From: Parabacteroides faecis
GTDB taxonomy: Bacteria; Bacteroidota; Bacteroidia; Bacteroidales; Tannerellaceae
Direction of reading: 5' to 3'
Assembly (NCBI RefSeq): GCF_014647375.1
Contig: NZ_BMPB01000010.1
Location: 1 to 64,000 of the forward strand
DNA length: 64,000 nucleotides
The translations under genes and the position numbers were made by a program. The notes beneath the pieces are model-generated. The model was not told the DNA's origin. It did not search any database and was given only the letters and a program-made list of their open reading frames with translations. Each line of letters starts with the position of its first letter. Positions within the stretch are counted from its first letter, which is position 1. Below, one piece after another: positions 16,425 through 24,996 of this stretch.

Positions 16425-17921
16425 ATGAATAAGAAAATGAAAAATATATATATACTGGCAGCAGCACTGGTAGTGCTTTCTCCGGCTGCAATGGCACAGA
16501 ACGGTGTACTATCGAATGCGGTGAAAGTAGTTTGTAATGATGCGGTGCAACGGGGAGATTCGCTTTACCTGGATGCGGTCATCACTTTGAATAACAGTTC
16601 CGTTAAAACATGTAAGTCGCTCGAATTGACGCCGGTGGTGGAAGTCGGTGACAAGAAAGAAGGTTTTCTCTCCGTATTGCGTAACGGCCGTATCCGTCAT
16701 AAAGTATATTCCCGCGAGATCAAATTGAATAACCTGGTGGAAATACCGCATTATAGTGTGGCAAAGGTGAACAAAGACCAAACGGAAGAGGTGATTCGTT
16801 ACCAGGCCGCTATCGGTTGGGAAGACTGGATGAAGGATGCGAAGATTTCGCTGGCAGCCGATCTTTGCGGTTGCGGACAGGAAGATGCTAATAAATTGTT
16901 GGTAACGGATCATATCCGCCGCCGTCCGGATGCACGCTATGAGGTACAACCTACGCTGGCGTATATAACACCGGTAGCAGAAACGGAAAAACACCGCGCA
17001 GAAGTGGGTACGGCTTATCTGGACTTCCAGGTGGGCAAGTCACAGATTCTTCCCGATTTCCGGAATAATGCTGCAGAATTGGATAAGATCAATAGTACGA
17101 TCCGTTCGGTGACGTCGGACAAAAATATTACTCCGAAAGGTATTATGCTGAAAGGATATGCTTCTCCGGAAGGCTCCTATGCTTCGAACGACCGCTTGTC
17201 TGATAACCGTGTGAAAGCGTTGCGGGATTATATTCGTTCAAAGAATGATTTCCCTCAGAGTTTCTTTACATTAGAAAATGAGCCGGAAGACTGGGCTGGT
17301 TTCAAGGCACAGGTTGTAGCTGATTCGGAGGTACCTGCACGTGATGAGGTACTCGGCATTATAGATAGTGATTTGCAGCCTGACCAGAAAGAGGCCAAAT
17401 TACGTGCATTGAAAGGTGGATCGGCTTTCAGTTATGTATTGAAAAATATTTTCCCGTCATTGCGCCGTTCGGAATACCGTATCGACTATACGGTCCGTGA
17501 GTTCACAGTGGAAGAAGGCCGTGAGATTATCAAGACACGTCCGCAGCAGTTGAGCCTGAGCGAAATGTTTGCCGTAGCCAATAGCTATGAAACAGGAAGC
17601 AAAGAGTATAATAATGTATTTGAAATAGCTGTACGTATGTATAGCTCTGATCCGGTGGCGAATCTGAATGCTGCTAATATCTCTATAGGAAAAGGCGATT
17701 ATGCCGCTGCAAAAAATTATCTGTCGAAAGCCGGTGATTCAGCGGAAGCGATCCATGCCCGTGGTGTTTTGAAATTAATTGAAGGTGATCTCGATGGAGC
17801 TGAAGTGTTGTTGAAAAAGGCAAATGATGCCGGTGTGATAGGAGCAGCTAATAATTTGAGAGAATTGCAGAAGAAAAGAGATGACAATGCTCTGTTTGAT
17901 AGTTTCAACGCACATAATTGA
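16425..17921 (+). CDS. DUF3868 / OmpA-like protein of the fimbriae system
   Basis: 498 residues. A signal peptide (cleaved after AMA near residue 24) precedes a DUF3868-like beta domain (about 30-150) with paired Cys (CGCG). An OmpA-like peptidoglycan-binding region follows at about 190-320 (YLDFQVGKSQILPDFRNN, GYASPEGSYASNDRLSDNRVKALRDYI). The helical C-terminus looks TPR-like (about 390-490, ANISIGKGDYAAAKNYLSKA). It probably links an outer-membrane assembly to peptidoglycan. It follows the DUF3575 gene by 9 bases, an arrangement I associate with Mfa-type fimbriae loci. The exact role is not established. The start could also be ATG 16437. Confidence 0.75.
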   Translation: MNKKMKNIYILAAALVVLSPAAMAQNGVLSNAVKVVCNDAVQRGDSLYLDAVITLNNSSVKTCKSLELTPVVEVGDKKEGFLSVLRNGRIRHKVYSREIKLNNLVEIPHYSVAKVNKDQTEEVIRYQAAIGWEDWMKDAKISLAADLCGCGQEDANKLLVTDHIRRRPDARYEVQPTLAYITPVAETEKHRAEVGTAYLDFQVGKSQILPDFRNNAAELDKINSTIRSVTSDKNITPKGIMLKGYASPEGSYASNDRLSDNRVKALRDYIRSKNDFPQSFFTLENEPEDWAGFKAQVVADSEVPARDEVLGIIDSDLQPDQKEAKLRALKGGSAFSYVLKNIFPSLRRSEYRIDYTVREFTVEEGREIIKTRPQQLSLSEMFAVANSYETGSKEYNNVFEIAVRMYSSDPVANLNAANISIGKGDYAAAKNYLSKAGDSAEAIHARGVLKLIEGDLDGAEVLLKKANDAGVIGAANNLRELQKKRDDNALFDSFNAHN

Positions 17922-17956
17922 TACATACACCGTGTGAGATTGTTATAAATAGAGTC

Positions 17957-17964
17957 TATTTTTG
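17957..17964 (+). promoter_or_regulatory. -7 element (TATTTTTG) of the small unknown gene
   Basis: A perfect TAnnTTTG 36 bases after the previous stop and 39 bases before ATG 18003. It lacks the TTACCC box of the fimbrial modules. Confidence 0.55.
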
Positions 17965-18002
17965 CATTGGAATGATTTATGAAAAAGCATAAAAGTAATA
18001 AT

Positions 18003-18347
18003 ATGGAACATGCTGCACAAGTCGAGAACGTTTTAGTGAACGAGATCAACAACCGGAACGGAGTACATCTCTATCTGGAAGGAAACAAATGGTGCGCCTA
18101 TGAACGTTCCGCTTATTATCTGGCTCAGCTGAAAGTGCCGGTTGTAATAAAGAAGGAAGTAGTTCGTGACGGATATGACGTGATTTTGTTGAAAGCTTTT
18201 TTTGAAGTGGACGACATGCGTTTGCCTCTTGCTCCGAAAACTATTTTGAAACAAGTGGCTGATGATAAACTATTATTTCAGCTGAACGATCAGATAGACG
18301 GTTTCCCGGAATGGAAAGCTTGTCAACTGAATAAATTACCAGCATAA
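18003..18347 (+). CDS. Small protein of unknown function
   Basis: 114 residues from ATG 18003 (MEHAAQVENVLVNEINNRNG). An in-frame ATG at 17979 would add eight Lys/Asn-rich residues but leave a leader of under 15 bases after the predicted promoter, so I prefer 18003. There is no signal peptide or membrane segment. The sequence reads as a compact alpha/beta protein (GVHLYLEGNKWCAYERSAYYLAQL, VPVVIKKEVVRDGYDVILLKAFFEVD). I do not recognise a family. It has its own promoter and terminator, so it is probably a monocistronic cytoplasmic protein independent of the fimbriae genes. Confidence 0.65.
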   Translation: MEHAAQVENVLVNEINNRNGVHLYLEGNKWCAYERSAYYLAQLKVPVVIKKEVVRDGYDVILLKAFFEVDDMRLPLAPKTILKQVADDKLLFQLNDQIDGFPEWKACQLNKLPA

Positions 18348-18409
18348 AAGGTGAAGCCGTGAGGCTTTGGTTAAGTATACTAAGTTGTAAAATTGAGGGT
18401 GTATTAAGT

Positions 18410-18450
18410 CCCCGGAAGTGAGTGGTTATCCTTCCGGGGCATTTTTTTTA
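18410..18450 (+). terminator. Intrinsic terminator
   Basis: A perfect 9-bp GC-rich stem CCCCGGAAG / CTTCCGGGG with a 12-base loop and a run of eight T. It also separates the convergent thiamine pyrophosphokinase gene. Confidence 0.85.
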
Positions 18451-18458
18451 ATTGAAAG

Positions 18459-19094
18459 TTATAGAGGGGTTTGGAAATAAACGATCAGCCGGGCATCCGG
18501 AGAAAGGGTGAGGGTAAATTCCGTTCCGGTCGCTTCGTTGAGGCTGCCTTGCCACCAGGATGTCAAACGACGGCGGGTGATGGGCCAGCGGAGACCTTCG
18601 GTTGTTATTTCTCCGCAGGGATACATGGAAAAGATAGAGATTTGTTGGCCGGGTGTGCATGGCAGTGTTGCTGTTTGTAGCACGGGAACAAAACGGCCGT
18701 AATCCGAAATCATTTCTACCTGATCGAATAAAGGTTTGTAATCAGTCAGAAGGGATATATTTCCCAGTGTATGGTCTTCGCGCAGTCCGGTAGCTCCCAG
18801 GATCAGTAGGTTCCGGAAGCCTGAAGAGTGGGCGAAACGTACGGCTTTAGTGAGGTCGTTTATTTCCTGGTCTTCCACCGTATGGATGCGGTCGTCATAT
18901 AGTTGCAACATTGCGGGGGGGATGCTGTCGAGGTCGCCGACGATAGCTGTAGGGATCAGTCCCCGTTCATGCAGGTTCTGCACTGCCCCGTCGCATGCAA
19001 TGATGGCCGGTGCGGATTTTAAAAGTTCCAACGGCCCGGCTGTTTGCGGAAAACTACCGTTAGCAACCACTATACAATCATAAGATGTTGTCAT
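18459..19094 (-). CDS. thiN: Thiamine pyrophosphokinase
   Basis: 211 residues. Thiamine pyrophosphokinase transfers pyrophosphate from ATP to thiamine, making TPP in the cytosol. Family marks visible are the N-terminal CIVVANGSFP, IIACDGAVQNLHERGLIPTAIVGDLDSI (the conserved GDxDS substrate/metal motif) and LGATGLREDHTLGNISLL (GGRxDH-like motif). The C-terminal beta domain carries ISIFSMYPCGEITTEGLRWP and EFTLTLSPDARLIVYF. It is the last gene of the riboswitch-led thiamine operon. Its start lies 25 bases after the stop of the inserted DUF1016 nuclease gene, so it is probably transcribed both from the riboswitch promoter and from the internal promoter at 20216. Confidence 0.9.
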   Translation of the reverse strand: MTTSYDCIVVANGSFPQTAGPLELLKSAPAIIACDGAVQNLHERGLIPTAIVGDLDSIPPAMLQLYDDRIHTVEDQEINDLTKAVRFAHSSGFRNLLILGATGLREDHTLGNISLLTDYKPLFDQVEMISDYGRFVPVLQTATLPCTPGQQISIFSMYPCGEITTEGLRWPITRRRLTSWWQGSLNEATGTEFTLTLSPDARLIVYFQTPL

Positions 19095-19119
19095 TTGTAT
19101 TTATTCCTTTCTTTAAACT

Positions 19120-20181
19120 TTATTCTTTTAACTCGGCTTCAATTTCTTCAATGGAAGGTAGGCTTCCCTTAAAATCTTCCGGACATAAGCGTGTTAGCTC
19201 ATATTCTGAAACTCCGATAGGTTGGCTGATGCCTTTTAATGAATATTCGGCAATAAAACTATCTTTGTTTTTACATATTAATAACCCGATTGTTGGATTA
19301 TCGGTTTGGTGTTTTAATAAATCATTTACGGCAGTTAGATAGAAACTTAATTTGCCTGTATATTCTGGTATAAAATCAGTTGCTTTCAATTCTATAACAA
19401 TATAACATCGTAATTTCAGATGATAAAATAGCAAATCCAGATAAAACTCTTTATCTCCCACCTTTAAAGGAACTTGGCGGCCAACATAAGCAAAACCTGC
19501 CCCTAATTCAATCAGAAATTTTGTAATATTATCTGTTAAAGCATTTTCAAGCTCACGTTCTTTATAATTGTCCGTGAGTGTGAGGAAATCGAAATTGTAG
19601 GGATCTTTTAGTAATTGTTGAGCCAGGTCACTTTGGATCATTGGCAATAAACGGGAAAAATTAGAAATGGAATGTCTTGTTCGCTGAAATTCTTGTTGCT
19701 TGATATGTAGATCCAGAATGCTACGGCTCCAGCCATTTTCAATTGTTTTATGGATATAGAATATGGCTTCTTCTAGGAATTTGCATTGAGCAATAATACG
19801 AAGATTATGGCCCCAGGGAATTTGGCATACTAATTCTTGAATATTAAATGTATTTTCTAATTGGCCAACAAGTTGTTGGCCAATTGTAATGCCGTTATAA
19901 TAAAACAGATACCACTGTTTTATGTATTTGATATTACTGATAGAGAAACCTTTCATATCAGGAAATTCCTGTTGCAGATCATTGCTTAATTGTTTTATTA
20001 AGCCATCCCCCCACTGTGATTGTTCTTGTTTGGAAACAATTTCCTTTCCTAAATCCCAATATAAATTGATTAATTCGGAATTAACTTTCAATGCAGCTTT
20101 TATTTGGCTGTTTCGAATACGGGATTTGAGGTCAGTAAGCCATTGCTTGTATTGGACATCAGATTTAGGAATTGTATTCAT
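19120..20181 (-). CDS. DUF1016 / YhcG-type PDDEXK nuclease domain protein
   Basis: A 353-residue, YhcG-like protein. The N-terminal half (DUF1016_N) is helical (LKSRIRNSQIKAALKVNSELINLYWDLGKEI, NIKYIKQWYLFY). The C-terminal PD-(D/E)XK part has GAGFAYVGRQVPLKVGDKEFYLDLLFYHLKLRCYIVIELK (Asp in FYLDLLF, Glu-Leu-Lys as E-x-K) and ends NPTIGLLICKNKD. Homologues occur near restriction and other defence genes; the activity is DNA cleavage by family inference. The gene lies between pnuT and thiN and has its own promoter, so it looks like a cargo gene inserted in the thiamine operon without breaking it. No partner defence gene is adjacent. Confidence 0.85.
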   Translation of the reverse strand: MNTIPKSDVQYKQWLTDLKSRIRNSQIKAALKVNSELINLYWDLGKEIVSKQEQSQWGDGLIKQLSNDLQQEFPDMKGFSISNIKYIKQWYLFYYNGITIGQQLVGQLENTFNIQELVCQIPWGHNLRIIAQCKFLEEAIFYIHKTIENGWSRSILDLHIKQQEFQRTRHSISNFSRLLPMIQSDLAQQLLKDPYNFDFLTLTDNYKERELENALTDNITKFLIELGAGFAYVGRQVPLKVGDKEFYLDLLFYHLKLRCYIVIELKATDFIPEYTGKLSFYLTAVNDLLKHQTDNPTIGLLICKNKDSFIAEYSLKGISQPIGVSEYELTRLCPEDFKGSLPSIEEIEAELKE

Positions 20182-20215
20182 AAGGTTTTGTTTTTTATGA
20201 GTTTATAATACTTTA

Positions 20216-20223
20216 CAAAAGTA
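20216..20223 (-). promoter_or_regulatory. Internal -7 element (TACTTTTG) in the thiamine operon
   Basis: A perfect TAnnTTTG on the minus strand, 20 bases after the pnuT stop and 34 bases before the nuclease start. Confidence 0.6.
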
Positions 20224-20242
20224 GAGTTTATTTTTTAGTATT

Positions 20243-20836
20243 TCATATTTGTTTCGTATTTATTCCTTTCTTTTTCCACGTATAATATCCGACAATAGCT
20301 AAAATGCCGTAGCAAATGTACAAAAACATAGTAGGATATAAGCCACGCAGATAATAAAGATAGACGGATACGAAATTGACGATAACCCAGAATATCCAGT
20401 GTTCGATAATACGGCGCGCCAACATCCAGGTGGCAACGATTCCGACGGAGGTGGTGAATGCATCGCCCATAGGGATCGGAGAGTCTGTGAAATTGTGGAG
20501 TATGTAATAAAGCAGAGCGTATATGGCGAGGATAGCTGATGCTATCCCCGCGAATAATGACCAGGTGATATGACGGTAGAAAATTGTGTCATCCGGGACT
20601 TTTTCTTCGGAAATATTTTTTCCTGCGCAGGTCCATTTTCTGAAACCGTAAATGCTGATGGCAACATAGTAGATATTCAGTCCCATATCGGCATATATTT
20701 TTGAGAAGAAGAAAACAAAAACGTAGACCAGTGAGGTCATAAAACCGACAATCCACATTGCTTTATGCTGTCTGATCTCCAGTAACAGGTAAAGAAAACC
20801 TGTTATGACACCGAAATATTCCAGTAGTTGCTCCAT
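20243..20836 (-). CDS. pnuT: PnuT-type thiamine transporter (PnuC family)
   Basis: 197 residues with about seven hydrophobic helices. PnuC-family marks include LEIRQHKAMWIVGFMTSLVYVFVFF near the N-terminus and, at about 135-175, GIVATWMLARRIIEHWIFWVIVNFVSVYLYYLRGLYPT, with the Trp-rich substrate-binding helix. PnuC-family carriers facilitate vitamin diffusion, trapping it by intracellular phosphorylation. The operon with a TPP riboswitch, TonB receptor and thiamine pyrophosphokinase identifies thiamine, not nicotinamide riboside, as the substrate. This matches the known Bacteroides receptor-PnuT-kinase arrangement. Its start lies 4 bases downstream of the receptor stop. Confidence 0.9.
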   Translation of the reverse strand: MEQLLEYFGVITGFLYLLLEIRQHKAMWIVGFMTSLVYVFVFFFSKIYADMGLNIYYVAISIYGFRKWTCAGKNISEEKVPDDTIFYRHITWSLFAGIASAILAIYALLYYILHNFTDSPIPMGDAFTTSVGIVATWMLARRIIEHWIFWVIVNFVSVYLYYLRGLYPTMFLYICYGILAIVGYYTWKKKGINTKQI

Positions 20837-20840
20837 TTTT

Positions 20841-23039
20841 TCAGAATTTGAATGTTACTCTTGCCATGACATTTGTACCTGCCTGGGTGAAATAGCCGTC
20901 ATATTTGTGGACTTTACCTCCGCTGATGTAGGTGGAAACCCAGGCATTTGTTTCATATTGTTCGTTAAAGAGGTTGTTGATCGTAACATCTACTCCAAGC
21001 TCTTTGATGAATTTCGGTTTGAAGACATATCCAACACGCAGGCTGTTCACAAAGTAAGGATCGATCGAACGGTCTTTGGTGGAAGTGTTGTCGATGTACT
21101 GACGGCCTACGAACTGTGAGTTGAAACTCGCGGAGAATCCTTTCAGATTGAAGTCGAACATACTGTTGGCAATGATACCGGGGGAGAAGGCTATATCTGT
21201 TGTTCCCAGGTATTCGCTAGCCTGGCCGCCGTTATCATAATCGTCCATAAAATGAGTATAGTCTTTTATTTTGTTACGGCTCAGGGTAACGTTTCCATTC
21301 CATTCCAGCCAGTGGGTGATACTTACACCTCCGGTCAGTTCGATACCCATACGGTAGCTGTCTTTGATATTGCTGGTCAGATCCTCACCGATTTCGCTGA
21401 TTTTGCCACTAAGGATCAACTGATTGTTATAATCCATAAAATAGAGGTTGGCACCGACCCGGAAACGCTCGTTACCGAAGCTATAACCGGCTTCATAATC
21501 GTACAGGGTTTCGTGTGCGGGACGTTCATGGGGTTTGGCTTCCGTGAAATTGTCGCGGTTGGGTTCCCGGTTGGCAACGGAGAAGGAGATGAAAGCATTA
21601 TGACCGTCTTTCTGGAAATTGATGCCCGCTTTCGGGTTGAAAAAATTCCAGTGCTTGTCTACATCGACGTCACCGCGGGCTTTGTCGTCACTTCCTTTAA
21701 TGGTATAATGAATACCGCGGTATTGCAGGTCGAGATATCCGTTCAGATACGGGTGAAACCGGTAGTTGCCTTTTACATAAAAGTTATAGTCCAATTTGTT
21801 TCCTCTGTTACGGTAATATTCGTAGTCTGGCTGTGGAAGTGCTTCTCCGCTCTTTACCCACATGACACGACCGAAATGGTCGCCTACATATTTGTTTACA
21901 GCCGAACCGATACTCATCTGAAGACGTTCGGAACGGTAGTTTGCACTATAGACAACGCCGTAGAAATCATTATCCAGCCATTTACGGCGGACGAGGTCTG
22001 ATTTGCGGATGGTATCGCCTTTTCCGTTTATGTATTCGGGTAATTGGTATTTTTCGAAATCTGAATCTGCTTTATAATCTTCGTAATATCCTTCCCCATG
22101 TGTATAATGGAGAGTCAGGTTCATGTTCCATAGGTCACCCAGGCGTTGGCTGGCCATCAGATGATAGTTCTGTTGCCAGTAATTGTCAGTCTGGTTGTTG
22201 TAAAACTTTTTGACTCCGTTTTCTTCGTATTCTCCGCATGGATTGTAAGTTCGGTCGCTGTCCAGAAGAGAGGAGGGAACGCCGTTCCATGCCTGATACG
22301 TCTTCTCTATATTTCCGAAAGTCTGGAAACGGACCAGTGTGTTATCTCCGTAATAAGTACCGGAACCGAAGTAAGAATGCATATTGGCTTTTGCCCGGTC
22401 GATATATCCGTCACTTTGTACATTGGAATAACGGGCATCGAACACGAAATGGTCATGAAGTAATCCGGTTCCCAGCTTCACTGAGTTTTTAACGGTTCCG
22501 AACGAACCTGCCGAAAGGGAATATTCGGCATAAGGTTTCAGGTCCGGCTTCTGTGTCTGCATGGCAACGGTAGCCCCGAAGGCTGCGGCTCCGTTAGTGG
22601 ATGTTCCGGCTCCGCGTTGTATCTGTATGTTGTCGACAGATGAGGCAAAGTCGGACATGTTCGCCCAAAAGACCGTATGTGATTCGGAGTCGTTGACCGG
22701 CACGCCATTTACTGTGATGTTGATACGGTTGGCGTCTGTTCCGCGGATACGGAAACCGGAATAACCGATCCCTGTCCCTGCATCTGAAGTCATGATGACA
22801 GACGGAGATTGAGAGATCAGATAGGGAATACCCTGGCCGTCGTTTTTGCGGGTGAGTTCGTTTCTGGATACTTCGCTGTAGGCTACCGGAGTCCCTTTGG
22901 CTACCCGGGTGGCTGTGACGACTACTTCGTCCAGCGACAGATCGCGTGAAATTTTTAAAGAATCGACAGGGTCCGGTTGATTTTCCGCTGTGGCCCATGT
23001 GACCAGCGAACCGGCAATAAATAATAATACACTTTTCAT
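20841..23039 (-). CDS. TonB-dependent outer-membrane receptor, probable thiamine receptor
   Basis: 732 residues from ATG 23039 (MKSVLLFIAGSLVTWATA signal peptide). The longer open frame to 23225 runs through the riboswitch and is not coding. A TonB box-like LDEVVVTATRVAKG precedes the plug (SVIMTSDAGTGIGYSGFRIRGTDANRINITVNGVPVN) and a 22-strand barrel ending in VMARVTFKF. It would import thiamine or its phosphates across the outer membrane using TonB energy; this rests on the riboswitch and the operon partners PnuT and thiamine pyrophosphokinase. It is the first gene of the operon. Confidence 0.85.
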   Translation of the reverse strand: MKSVLLFIAGSLVTWATAENQPDPVDSLKISRDLSLDEVVVTATRVAKGTPVAYSEVSRNELTRKNDGQGIPYLISQSPSVIMTSDAGTGIGYSGFRIRGTDANRINITVNGVPVNDSESHTVFWANMSDFASSVDNIQIQRGAGTSTNGAAAFGATVAMQTQKPDLKPYAEYSLSAGSFGTVKNSVKLGTGLLHDHFVFDARYSNVQSDGYIDRAKANMHSYFGSGTYYGDNTLVRFQTFGNIEKTYQAWNGVPSSLLDSDRTYNPCGEYEENGVKKFYNNQTDNYWQQNYHLMASQRLGDLWNMNLTLHYTHGEGYYEDYKADSDFEKYQLPEYINGKGDTIRKSDLVRRKWLDNDFYGVVYSANYRSERLQMSIGSAVNKYVGDHFGRVMWVKSGEALPQPDYEYYRNRGNKLDYNFYVKGNYRFHPYLNGYLDLQYRGIHYTIKGSDDKARGDVDVDKHWNFFNPKAGINFQKDGHNAFISFSVANREPNRDNFTEAKPHERPAHETLYDYEAGYSFGNERFRVGANLYFMDYNNQLILSGKISEIGEDLTSNIKDSYRMGIELTGGVSITHWLEWNGNVTLSRNKIKDYTHFMDDYDNGGQASEYLGTTDIAFSPGIIANSMFDFNLKGFSASFNSQFVGRQYIDNTSTKDRSIDPYFVNSLRVGYVFKPKFIKELGVDVTINNLFNEQYETNAWVSTYISGGKVHKYDGYFTQAGTNVMARVTFKF

Positions 23040-23112
23040 CCTTTTTACCTTATTGTTTAAAAACTGATAAATGAATAGGAGAGGAGTGTTGTGTGAAGAA
23101 GTATACCATGTT

Positions 23113-23214
23113 TTACAATTCCCTTCGGCGGCATTATCCGTATCAGGTAATATGGGTATAATCTCAGCCTGCGGTACGTACGATATTCGGTACGCTGCAA
23201 GCACCCCTTTGTAT
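23113..23214 (-). promoter_or_regulatory. TPP (THI-element) riboswitch
   Basis: On the minus strand, GGGGTGC (from 23207) is followed by GGCTGAGATTATACCC, ACCTGATACGGATAATGCC and GCCGAAGGGA: the conserved core of the thiamine pyrophosphate aptamer. An extended P3 arm is inserted between the first two blocks. It starts a few bases downstream of the predicted transcription start and about 75 bases before the receptor ATG. TPP binding should lower expression of the receptor/pnuT/thiN operon. Confidence 0.93.
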
Positions 23215-23222
23215 TCGGATGG

Positions 23223-23230
23223 CAAAGGTA
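23223..23230 (-). promoter_or_regulatory. -7 element (TACCTTTG) of the thiamine operon
   Basis: A perfect TAnnTTTG directly in front of the riboswitch, placing the transcription start near 23216. Confidence 0.65.
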
Positions 23231-23259
23231 AGGAAAGTTAGGGGATTGTACAAATGGTA

Positions 23260-23291
23260 AAACCGCCGCGAATCACTTCGGGGCGGTTTCT
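23260..23291 (-). terminator. Hairpin terminator after the SusD-like gene
   Basis: Stem AAACCGCC / GGCGGTTT with an extended loop, followed on the minus strand by TTTT. It lies between the susD stop and the thiamine promoter. Confidence 0.55.
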
Positions 23292-23349
23292 GTTCCACAA
23301 TCTACCATCAATTATGTTGTAATTATTTACTGTGGATATTTTCTGTATG

Positions 23350-24957
23350 CTATTCAATCGTTGTATACCATGTACTCTTCATCCAGTTCAGCGGAGTGTA
23401 CCAGGAATCTTCCTTACCTCCCAGGTGGGCATTCAGATTATCCGAGTTATAGTCTTTTTCGTCAGACGGATACTGGATGCGGTCGAGAGGCAGGGGAGTG
23501 GCTACGGACTGGTTATCACGTTTGAAATAAATTTCCGGATAACCGGTACGGCGAACGACGTTCCAGGCTTCATATTCCTGGATTGCGCCATGATGTATCC
23601 AGCGTTGTGTCAGAATACTCTTCTGAGGATTGCTGGCATCCCACTGTGTTTCGGCATACGCTTCTACGACAGAAGCGGACGGAGCTGTCAGTGCATCGCG
23701 GAAAGTTCCTGTAGAATTCAGGTCGAAATAAAACTCGGTAGAGAGTTTCATTGCATTTATGAATTCACTTTTGGCATTGCCGCTGGCCCAGTTGTTGGCA
23801 TAAGCTTCCGCCTTCATAAAAGAAACTTCGGCAGCTGTCATCCAGAGACCAGGGAATCCCGGGTTACGGGTGAAGGTCGATGTATCCAGTGCGGCGTAAT
23901 ATTTAGCAGTACCGTGTGTCGAGATACTCAGGTTCGTTTCCTGGTCCGTAATGGTTTCTTTCGGGTCGAGGCCGATATACTCGTTGTTCCAGTTACTGTC
24001 GTATAACACTTCCAGACGAGGGTCTTCATTGTTTGTGTTTGCATTTAAGGCACGTTGCATAGCACCTGACATGCGGTTGTAGCGGGTGTTTTCGATTGCG
24101 TTCTGCAGGTCACGGTCGAAGTCGAACTGATCGTCGTCGGTCTGTGGTACAGTGATATTATCTGAATTGACATCTACCATAGGATAAGTTCCCGGGTTTT
24201 CCAACATCGTCTTGATCGCTGTACGGGCTTCGTTGACCAGATCGCCGTTGGAGGCAAGATGGGTAGCAACACGTAAACGCAGTGAGTTTACATATTTCCG
24301 CCATAAGGAAACATCTCCGTTGTTTACGTAATCTTCTGCGCTCAGGAAAGTACTGGCATTAGATGGAAGCGAACGGCCGTTAAGATATGTATTGACTTCG
24401 TCCAGGTCGGTCAGGATCATCCGGTACAAATCGATGTCCGAATTGTATTTGGGTTTGGAGGTCGCAACATTCCCGGTTGCCCATAATGTACCGGCTTCTG
24501 AGAATGGAACTCCTCCCCAGGCAGAACACACTTCATACAATTGTTCTTCCATCACAGTACGTCCCAGCAGGAAGAAGATACGGTAATCTTCTTTTTCTTC
24601 TTCCGGGAGATTATTGAATTCGCTTTCCAATACTCTGAACTGAGTCAGTGTATTGTAGAAGTTTCTCCAACGTTCGTTGAAATAACCCTGTCCGGCACCG
24701 GCAAAGCGGTCCTTGCTGTTTGTATGGCCGATAACACCGGAGAACAGGCCGGAAGTGGTGGAAGATACATAGTATCTGTAATAAACCGGATTCATCCATG
24801 TATTGGAGGCTTGCCAGACACCGACCATTAAAGCCGGACATGTCACCTTTTGCGTTTTCGACGGATCCTGGTATTGGTCCGTAAATTTGTCGTCACTGCA
24901 GGAAAACGTTGCCAGTAAGGCTGCGCATCCGAGTGCGAGTGCATATATTTTTTTCAT
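23350..24957 (-). CDS. SusD/RagB-like nutrient-binding lipoprotein
   Basis: 535 residues: lipoprotein signal MKKIYALALGCAALLATFSC (Cys about residue 20), then the SusD-like_2 type of TPR-helical fold (RFAGAGQGYFNERWRNFYNTLTQFRVLESEFNNLPEEEKEDYRIFFLLGRTVMEEQLYEVCSAWGGVPFSEA). The C-terminal part carries the conserved NPQKSILTQRWIHHGAIQEYEAWNVVRRTGYPEIYF. It caps the SusC partner encoded 39 bases upstream and binds substrate at the cell surface. No glycosidase gene accompanies this pair, so the substrate (glycan or peptide) cannot be told. The end lies 120 bases from the start of the thiamine operon. Confidence 0.9.
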   Translation of the reverse strand: MKKIYALALGCAALLATFSCSDDKFTDQYQDPSKTQKVTCPALMVGVWQASNTWMNPVYYRYYVSSTTSGLFSGVIGHTNSKDRFAGAGQGYFNERWRNFYNTLTQFRVLESEFNNLPEEEKEDYRIFFLLGRTVMEEQLYEVCSAWGGVPFSEAGTLWATGNVATSKPKYNSDIDLYRMILTDLDEVNTYLNGRSLPSNASTFLSAEDYVNNGDVSLWRKYVNSLRLRVATHLASNGDLVNEARTAIKTMLENPGTYPMVDVNSDNITVPQTDDDQFDFDRDLQNAIENTRYNRMSGAMQRALNANTNNEDPRLEVLYDSNWNNEYIGLDPKETITDQETNLSISTHGTAKYYAALDTSTFTRNPGFPGLWMTAAEVSFMKAEAYANNWASGNAKSEFINAMKLSTEFYFDLNSTGTFRDALTAPSASVVEAYAETQWDASNPQKSILTQRWIHHGAIQEYEAWNVVRRTGYPEIYFKRDNQSVATPLPLDRIQYPSDEKDYNSDNLNAHLGGKEDSWYTPLNWMKSTWYTTIE

Positions 24958-24996
24958 AAATCTTTCAATTTTATTATTCTATATTTATTTCGTCGA

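Noticed and set aside
23040-23225. Longer start for the TonB receptor
   Set aside because: This stretch is the TPP riboswitch, and the signal peptide begins at ATG 23039.
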